DNA from: JAUWCL01 sp964599375
Lineage (GTDB): Bacteria; Krumholzibacteriota; Krumholzibacteriia; Krumholzibacteriales; Krumholzibacteriaceae
Assembly: GCA_964599375.1 (NCBI GenBank)
Contig: CAZREW010000002.1
Coordinates: forward strand, 217,675-281,674
Length of the DNA stretch: 64,000 nt
Direction of reading: 5' to 3'
The notes below the pieces were generated by a model. The model saw nothing but the letters and a program-made list of their open reading frames with translations. It searched no databases and was not told the DNA's origin. A program made the translations under genes and the position numbers. Below are positions 59,655 to 64,000 of the stretch, one piece after another; position 1 is the stretch's first letter, and each line of letters opens with the position of its first letter.

Positions 59655-60952
59655 GCCTTCCTCATTATATAGCTCAGCGCCTCGGCGGAAGCCGCTCCCG
59701 CCGAAGCTATCGAATCGGGGATATCCATCGGGCCGCACGCCGTGCCGGCGACGAAGACACCCTCGATGCTGGTGCTCGCCGGATTGCTCAGCCTGTCGGC
59801 CTGCCTGACGTAGCCGAACTCGTCGAGTTCGAGCGCGCCGCCGCGGAACAGCGTTCCCGCTTCGGGGTTCGAGAGGATCCCGACCGAGAGGACCACCATG
59901 TCGTGCTCGGCTTCCCTGACAACGCCTTCCTGCATGTCCTCGTACCTCACCGTCAGGTTCCCGCCTGGCTTTTCCTCTATCCTGCCGATCTTGCCCTTGA
60001 CGAACTCGACGCCCATGTCCCTGGTGCCCTGGTAGAACTCCTCGAATCCCTTCCCGAACGCCCTGATGTTGATGTAGTAGATGGTGACGTCCGCCATCGG
60101 CAGAGCCCCGAGCAGGAGCTGCCCCTGCTTCATCGAGTACATGCAGCAGACCTGCGAGCATATAGGGTTGCCCAGGGTCGCATCGCGCGACCCGGTGCAG
60201 AGGACATACGCGATGTTGTCGGGCATCTTCCCGTCCCCGGGTCGGAGGACGTTGTTGAACGGCCTCGTAGGGACGAGCTGCCTCTCCATCTGCATCGAGG
60301 TCACGACGTTCCTGAACCTGCCCAGCCCGAATTTTTCGATCACCGCGGGGTCGAACAGCCTGAACCCGGTCGCGACGATCACGGTCTTCGCCTTGACCCC
60401 GGTCCTCTCCGTCTTCTGCGTGAAATCGATCGCGTCGGCCGGACACGCCCTCTCGCACGCCCCGCAGAGGATGCAGTTCTCGATGTCGATCGCCGCTATC
60501 CTCGGGTTGGCGATGCTGAAAGGGACGTAGGCGGCTTTCCTGCCGACGAGCCCGTACTGGTACTGGTCCTCTACGATCACCGGGCAGGCGTCCTCGCAGT
60601 CCTGGCAGCCGGTGCAGTCCCTCTCGACGACGTAGCGCGGGTGTCTGGTCAGCACGCCAGTGAAGGAGCCGCCGGGCAGGCGCTCGATATCGCCTATCTC
60701 GCTGTAAGTGGCGATAGTGATGTTGGGATGCCTCGCCGTCTCGGAGACCTTCGGCGTGGTGATGCAGGCGGCGCAGTCGAGCGTCGGGAAGACCTTGCTC
60801 AGGTGTATCATCTTCCCGCCGATCGAGAGGTCCTTCTCGACCAGCAGGACCTTGAGGCCCGAACCGGCCATGTTGAGGGCCGACTCCTGGCCGGCGATGC
60901 CGCCGCCGACCACGATCGCGTCATATTCGAGCTGTTTTGACTGTCCTGTCAT
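59651..60952 (-). CDS. QmoA/HdrA-like flavin and iron-sulfur protein
   Basis: 433 aa. FAD fold at the N-terminus (DAIVVGGGIAGQESALNMAG). The QmoA/HdrA cysteine region is PTLDCAACITTPKV. Two ferredoxin motifs follow, CTGCQDCEDACP and CILCGACERACP. The CSQVCCMYSMKQ motif comes after, and SIEGVFVAGTACGPMDIPD is the closing FAD site. It is shorter than methanogen HdrA, like QmoA. Together with the following QmoB-like protein it forms the soluble arm of the complex. Both ends overlap neighbours by 4 bases. Confidence 0.88.
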   Translation of the reverse strand: MTGQSKQLEYDAIVVGGGIAGQESALNMAGSGLKVLLVEKDLSIGGKMIHLSKVFPTLDCAACITTPKVSETARHPNITIATYSEIGDIERLPGGSFTGVLTRHPRYVVERDCTGCQDCEDACPVIVEDQYQYGLVGRKAAYVPFSIANPRIAAIDIENCILCGACERACPADAIDFTQKTERTGVKAKTVIVATGFRLFDPAVIEKFGLGRFRNVVTSMQMERQLVPTRPFNNVLRPGDGKMPDNIAYVLCTGSRDATLGNPICSQVCCMYSMKQGQLLLGALPMADVTIYYINIRAFGKGFEEFYQGTRDMGVEFVKGKIGRIEEKPGGNLTVRYEDMQEGVVREAEHDMVVLSVGILSNPEAGTLFRGGALELDEFGYVRQADRLSNPASTSIEGVFVAGTACGPMDIPDSIASAGAASAEALSYIMRKA

Positions 60953-61350
60953 GTCGTCTCAGCCAGATGACCTGCCAGATCCTTTATAAGTTTGACGAAG
61001 GCATGGGAACAGACCGAGCAGATCGCGGCCATCCTCAGCCTTGCCGTATCTATCCCTTTTTCTCTCATCAATTCGTGCGTGCGTGAGACGATCCCGGCCG
61101 TCTTTTCCGCGCAGGATTCGCCGTAAGGGCAGTCGGTCCCGTCGGCGGCGATGAAGACCCCGTCATACCCGCGCTCGAAGGCGTGCATTATCCATTTCGG
61201 CTTGATGCTGCTCGAGCACGGGACGCTTATATTGTCGACCTCGGGCGGGTAATGCTGCTTGAGCAGCCCCGCGAGGTCGATCGCCGGATCCGAGATCTTT
61301 TCGGTCGAAAAGACCAGTATGGATATCCTTCTGCCGTCTTCCTGGCTCAT
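60949..61350 (-). CDS. MvhD/FlpD-type iron-sulfur subunit
   Basis: 133 aa from ATG 61350, which overlaps the TusA stop. Cysteines match the MvhD 2Fe-2S domain: SVPCSSSIKPKWIMHAFERG, then GTDCPYGESCAEKT, and AAICSVCSHAFV. MvhD/FlpD delivers electrons to HdrA. In many QmoB proteins this domain is fused; here it is encoded alone, immediately before the QmoA-like gene with a 4-base overlap. Confidence 0.87.
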   Translation of the reverse strand: MSQEDGRRISILVFSTEKISDPAIDLAGLLKQHYPPEVDNISVPCSSSIKPKWIMHAFERGYDGVFIAADGTDCPYGESCAEKTAGIVSRTHELMREKGIDTARLRMAAICSVCSHAFVKLIKDLAGHLAETT

Positions 61351-61598
61351 TTCACCTTCATGTATATCCTGAAGAATCCCGATTCCTCTACCGTGCCGAG
61401 ATACTCGTGCCCCTTCTTCTCCGCCCATTTCGGGACATCCCTCTTCGTGGCCGGATCGGACGAAAGCACTTCCATCAGCTGTCCCGACTGGAGGTCTCTT
61501 ACCGCTTTCTTGGCCGCCATCAGTGGTCCCGGGCAGGCAGTCGCCCTGGCATCGACGGTCTTGTCCACCTTAAGGCTCTTCAGCTCTTCCTGATCCAT
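61347..61598 (-). CDS. TusA/SirA-family sulfur carrier protein
   Basis: 83 aa from ATG 61598 (GGAGGAACCGAG in front). The TusA signature is clear: VDARATACPGPLMAAKKAV, with the persulfide Cys22 in the CPGP motif, then LQSGQLMEVLSSDPATKRDV and a short C-terminal strand with KVK. TusA proteins carry sulfane sulfur to oxidation complexes or to tRNA. Its stop overlaps the MvhD-like start by 4 bases, indicating a joint role with the redox complex. Confidence 0.9.
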   Translation of the reverse strand: MDQEELKSLKVDKTVDARATACPGPLMAAKKAVRDLQSGQLMEVLSSDPATKRDVPKWAEKKGHEYLGTVEESGFFRIYMKVK

Positions 61599-61612
61599 CT
61601 CGGTTCCTCCCT

Positions 61613-62038
61613 TTATATGAACAGGCTGACGTCGGCTTCCTGCATCGAGGTGATGCACTCCCCGATACCCACGATGTCATCTACCAGATCGACAAAATCA
61701 TCCAGCGTCTCGCCGCCCCAGATCTTTCCGGCCAGCCCGCAGACGTAGATCTTGACGTTCGCGAGCTCTTTCGCTTCCCGGAAGAACTCGAGCCACGGCT
61801 TTACGTTGAGCTTCTTCAGCGACGCGAGGAACTCCTCCTTCAATTTCGGATTCTCTGCCATCTCCAGCTTGCCCGTGTCGCCGGCGACGCCCTTCATGAA
61901 CGCCCTGGCGCCCTGCATCAGCACGTAGACCTCTACATCCATATCGTCGGCCGCCGCTCCGCCCAGGATCACGCCCGCGGCGGTCAGCTTGTCGATGCTC
62001 CCCGAGAATAGCCCGATCGTCATCTTCTTGTTCTCCAC
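61613..62038 (-). CDS. DsrE/DsrF-like family protein
   Basis: 141 aa from GTG 62038 with AGGCAGG in front; the frame above it would need a TTG. DsrE/F-like fold (COG2210 type): KMTIGLFSGSIDKLTAAGVI, VYVLMQGARAFMKG, and VKIYVCGLAGKIWGGETLD, whose Cys is the likely persulfide carrier. The family works with TusA in sulfur transfer; the TusA gene is 14 bases downstream. Confidence 0.87.
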   Translation of the reverse strand: MENKKMTIGLFSGSIDKLTAAGVILGGAAADDMDVEVYVLMQGARAFMKGVAGDTGKLEMAENPKLKEEFLASLKKLNVKPWLEFFREAKELANVKIYVCGLAGKIWGGETLDDFVDLVDDIVGIGECITSMQEADVSLFI

Positions 62039-62118
62039 GGAAGACCTGCCTTTCAAAGAAGAACCAGTTTCCGACCCGTTTTCAATTTCCAGATCCGTAA
62101 GTCACGGAGGTGAAGGGC

Positions 62119-62346
62119 TCAGCGGTCGAGCAGCTCCTCCCTGACCATCGGCTTCCCGCATTTCGGGCACTTCAGCGTTGTGCACTTGACGCCAGGCTGA
62201 TGGGGGACCTTCTCCCCGCATGCGGCGCAGACGCATTTTCCACCCGGCCCGAATCCGCCGCCCTTGTTCCTTCCCTGTCTTTCGCCGCCGGGACCCTCTC
62301 CGCGCCCGCGGCCTCCACCCTGCCTGTTTCCACCGCTATTCGCCAT
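62119..62346 (-). CDS. Small zinc-ribbon protein
   Basis: 75 aa. A glycine- and arginine-rich N-terminal half (NRQGGGRGRGEGPGGERQG) is followed by a zinc ribbon with CVCAACGEKVPHQPGVKC, then LKCPKCGKPM. This type often accompanies DUF134 regulators and Fe-Mo cofactor-related small proteins. It overlaps the end of the DUF134 gene by 11 bases and lies 80 bases before the DsrE-like gene. It may be an RNA/DNA-binding or metal-trafficking protein. Confidence 0.8.
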   Translation of the reverse strand: MANSGGNRQGGGRGRGEGPGGERQGRNKGGGFGPGGKCVCAACGEKVPHQPGVKCTTLKCPKCGKPMVREELLDR

Positions 62347-62797
62347 TTCCGACCTTCTTTCCTTCGCCTGAACAGCACCGGCCGTGGCCGAAACTGCCGG
62401 CGAGGTTCAATAACCGGTCCGATCCGCATTCGGGGCATTTAGAGAGCCTGTTGCCCATATCTATATTGAATATATGCCCACAACTCTGGCATTTCAGGAC
62501 ATTGTCCCTGAAGTGGATCTTGCCGCCTTCTATCTGGAGCATCCTTCCCTCTATAAGGAAGCTCGCAACCTTGCTTCGCGCTTTTTCGATGAGACGCGAG
62601 AAAGTCGACCTCGAGATCTCCATCTCGGCCGCGGCGTCCGTATGGTCCAATCCCTCGTAATCACTGAGCCTTATAGCCTCGTACTCGTCTATCTCGAGGG
62701 TAATGTCCTGGAGCATGTCCCGCCGTATCCCAACGGGCTTGAACCCGCTGTACAGGGGAGGGCTGCTGACCATCTTGTTCTTCTTCGGACGAGGCAC
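62336..62797 (-). CDS. DUF134 family HTH regulator with zinc ribbon
   Basis: 153 aa from GTG 62797, preceded by AAAGGAG. The start PRPKKNKMVSSPPLYSGFKP is the DUF134 family opening. The HTH follows (EIDEYEAIRLSDYEGLDHTD, with AAAEMEISRSTFSRLIEKAR as recognition helix). A C-terminal zinc ribbon (CQSCGHIFNI, CPECGS) and a GRCCSG tail complete it. First gene of the transcription unit that continues into the zinc-ribbon protein and sulfur-carrier/Hdr genes; likely its sensor-regulator. Confidence 0.87.
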   Translation of the reverse strand: MPRPKKNKMVSSPPLYSGFKPVGIRRDMLQDITLEIDEYEAIRLSDYEGLDHTDAAAEMEISRSTFSRLIEKARSKVASFLIEGRMLQIEGGKIHFRDNVLKCQSCGHIFNIDMGNRLSKCPECGSDRLLNLAGSFGHGRCCSGEGKKVGNGE

Positions 62798-62828
62798 CGT
62801 CGGCTCCTTTAACAGATCGCTCCGTGGG

Positions 62829-62857
62829 AGTATAATGCACATATACCCATAATTCAA
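62829..62857 (-). promoter_or_regulatory. Predicted promoter for the DUF134/TusA/Hdr operon
   Basis: Minus-strand TTGAAT (62857-62852), 17-base spacer, TATACT (62834-62829), about 31 bases before the GTG start of the DUF134 gene. It is the only strong promoter seen for the genes down to 56253. Confidence 0.7.
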
Positions 62858-62920
62858 GGGGGAAAATGATACTCCTGAAAAATATTTCATCGATCGACTG
62901 GCTTTGATCGATCGCCCGCC

Positions 62921-64000
62921 TCAGCGGATCTTGTACTTGGCGAGGAACCCGTCGAGCCCGCCGCTCTTGATCGGCTTCTTCCAGGCCGCGCGCAGCCGGA
63001 CCGTCTCAAGCTGCTTCTCTTTACCGAAGTAGATGTAGGCGACCGCCCCCCGGCACCTCTCGATCAGGAACTCGCTGAACTCGCCGAGGAGCCTTCCCGG
63101 GTCCCCCCTGTCCTTCATCCGCACGCCGTAGGGGGGATTGCAGACGATGACCGTGTCGTCGAGCGACTCGATCTCCTGAAAGGGCCGCACAGTGATCGGG
63201 ATATTCTCTCCGTGTGGAAGCTCTCGGCAGTTACGCATCGCGGCCTCCGCGTCGGCGCGAGACATGTCGCTCCCCGATATAAGCCCCTGCGGCAGCGGCC
63301 TGATCCGGGCGTCGCACTCCTGCCTGACCTTCTTCCAGAGCGGCCCGTCGAAGTCGGGCAGCAGCTCGAACCCGAACCTCCCGCGAAGGTATGCAGCCGG
63401 GACGCGGCAGTAGTGCATCGCCGCCTCGCAGAGAAGAGTCCCCGACCCGCACATAGGGTCGTAGAGGGGACGTTCGCCGTCCCACCCCGTGTACCTGATG
63501 ATAGCCGCCGCCACTGTCTCCTGCATCGGCGCCTCGACCGAGGCGACGCGGTACCCGCGCCTGTGCAGCGACCCCCCCGAGGTGTCGAAGCTGATCGTCG
63601 CCTTGTTTCCGCGGATGAAGAGGTTCAGCCAGATATCGGGGTCGCGCAGCTCGACGCTGGGACGCTCCCCGCAGGCGTCGCGGAACCGGTCGACAATGGC
63701 ATCTTTAAGCTTCTGCGCGGCGTACTGCGAGTGCGTGATATTGCTGTCGCTGACGTTCGCGTCTATGGCGAAGGTACGGCTGACCGCGAACAGCTCGTTC
63801 CACGGCATCGAATAGGCCGTCTTGTAGAGATACTTGTCGCTGTGGCAGTCGAATGTGATAAGCGGCGCCAGCACCCGCGTGGCGAGCCGGGTCATGTAGT
63901 TGACCCGGTACAGAAGGGCGGGGCTTGCGGAAAAATAGATCCCCCGGAACGAAGGCTGTACGTCCTCCGCTCCGAGGGATATGAGTTCATTCACGCCCAC
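62921..64000 (-). CDS. THUMP-domain 23S rRNA methyltransferase (RlmL/YcbY N-terminal type), N-terminus beyond window
   Basis: 359 aa visible; the true start lies past base 64000, since the family opens with a few more strands before LGAEDVQPSFRGIYF. A THUMP RNA-binding region (about 1-150) is followed by a Rossmann methyltransferase. Its SAM motif is LYDPMCGSGTLLCEAA, and its catalytic motif is VIVCNPPYGVRM, the NPPY signature for base-N methylation of RNA. The domain order fits RlmL-type m2G enzymes without the second RlmK half. It is separate from the DUF134 operon. Confidence 0.9.
   Translation of the reverse strand: MGVNELISLGAEDVQPSFRGIYFSASPALLYRVNYMTRLATRVLAPLITFDCHSDKYLYKTAYSMPWNELFAVSRTFAIDANVSDSNITHSQYAAQKLKDAIVDRFRDACGERPSVELRDPDIWLNLFIRGNKATISFDTSGGSLHRRGYRVASVEAPMQETVAAAIIRYTGWDGERPLYDPMCGSGTLLCEAAMHYCRVPAAYLRGRFGFELLPDFDGPLWKKVRQECDARIRPLPQGLISGSDMSRADAEAAMRNCRELPHGENIPITVRPFQEIESLDDTVIVCNPPYGVRMKDRGDPGRLLGEFSEFLIERCRGAVAYIYFGKEKQLETVRLRAAWKKPIKSGGLDGFLAKYKIR

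Noticed and set aside
58377..59672. Open frame of about 430 codons antisense to the QmoB-like gene
   Set aside because: Shadow of a cysteine-motif-rich flavoprotein; no independent evidence of coding.

Overview
This is a GC-rich chromosomal window from a diderm bacterium. It carries Omp85/TamA, TamB, AsmA, a FadL-type outer-membrane porin and many lipoproteins. Four secreted proteins end in the FlgD-like/type IX-style C-terminal sorting domain (PNPFNP motif, then a GVYFYRL-type motif and a terminal (L/I)R). That mix, with a tricorn-like protease and a Qmo/Hdr redox operon, suggests a member of the FCB superphylum or a related candidate phylum (Krumholzibacteriota, Eisenbacteria, Zixibacteria or KSB1-like). 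The placement is inference from gene content only. I see no tRNA, rRNA, CRISPR array, insertion sequence or prophage.

Layout. 1-2 kb: htpX (cut by the window edge) and lemA, divergent from adk. 2-11 kb: secreted proteins, namely a putative-Ig lipoprotein, an AsmA-family protein, a lipoprotein with a duplicated cysteine-rich domain, and a large tricorn-like protease. 11-22 kb: an MprF/AglD-type flippase-like membrane protein, a TolB-propeller lipoprotein, a polytopic membrane protein and a TamA-TamB pair. 22-26 kb: a small lipoprotein, then a surface-protein operon encoding a YadA-head/endosialidase-chaperone protein and a sorting-domain protein. 26-34 kb: a membrane protein with a winged-helix partner, an M28 peptidase-racemase pair, and a Ser/Thr kinase with TPRs that runs tail-to-tail into a PIN/RHH toxin-antitoxin module. 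34-40 kb: a large sorting-domain protein, the FadL porin with a DUF302-like partner, a GbsR regulator and an SPFH protein.

41-47 kb: a compact minus-strand operon encodes a pyruvoyl AdoMet-decarboxylase homologue, a GNAT/FemAB-like transferase, an ATP-grasp ligase and a fold-III PLP decarboxylase. It is divergent from a bacterial enhancer-binding protein with a degenerate receiver. It has no spermidine synthase and looks like an undescribed small-molecule (amine-conjugate) pathway. This is the strongest candidate for a new system here.

47-56 kb: a MarR regulator, further sorting-domain surface proteins, a secreted C69 dipeptidase and a secreted glutaminase-fold/HEAT protein. 56-63 kb: a tightly overlapping operon for a Qmo/Hdr-type electron-transfer complex (QmoC-like, QmoB/HdrA-like, QmoA/HdrA-like, MvhD-like) with TusA and DsrE sulfur-carrier proteins, headed by a DUF134 regulator and a zinc-ribbon protein. 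The window ends inside an RlmL-type rRNA methyltransferase. Function assignments are by eye from motifs and domain order; no database search was possible.
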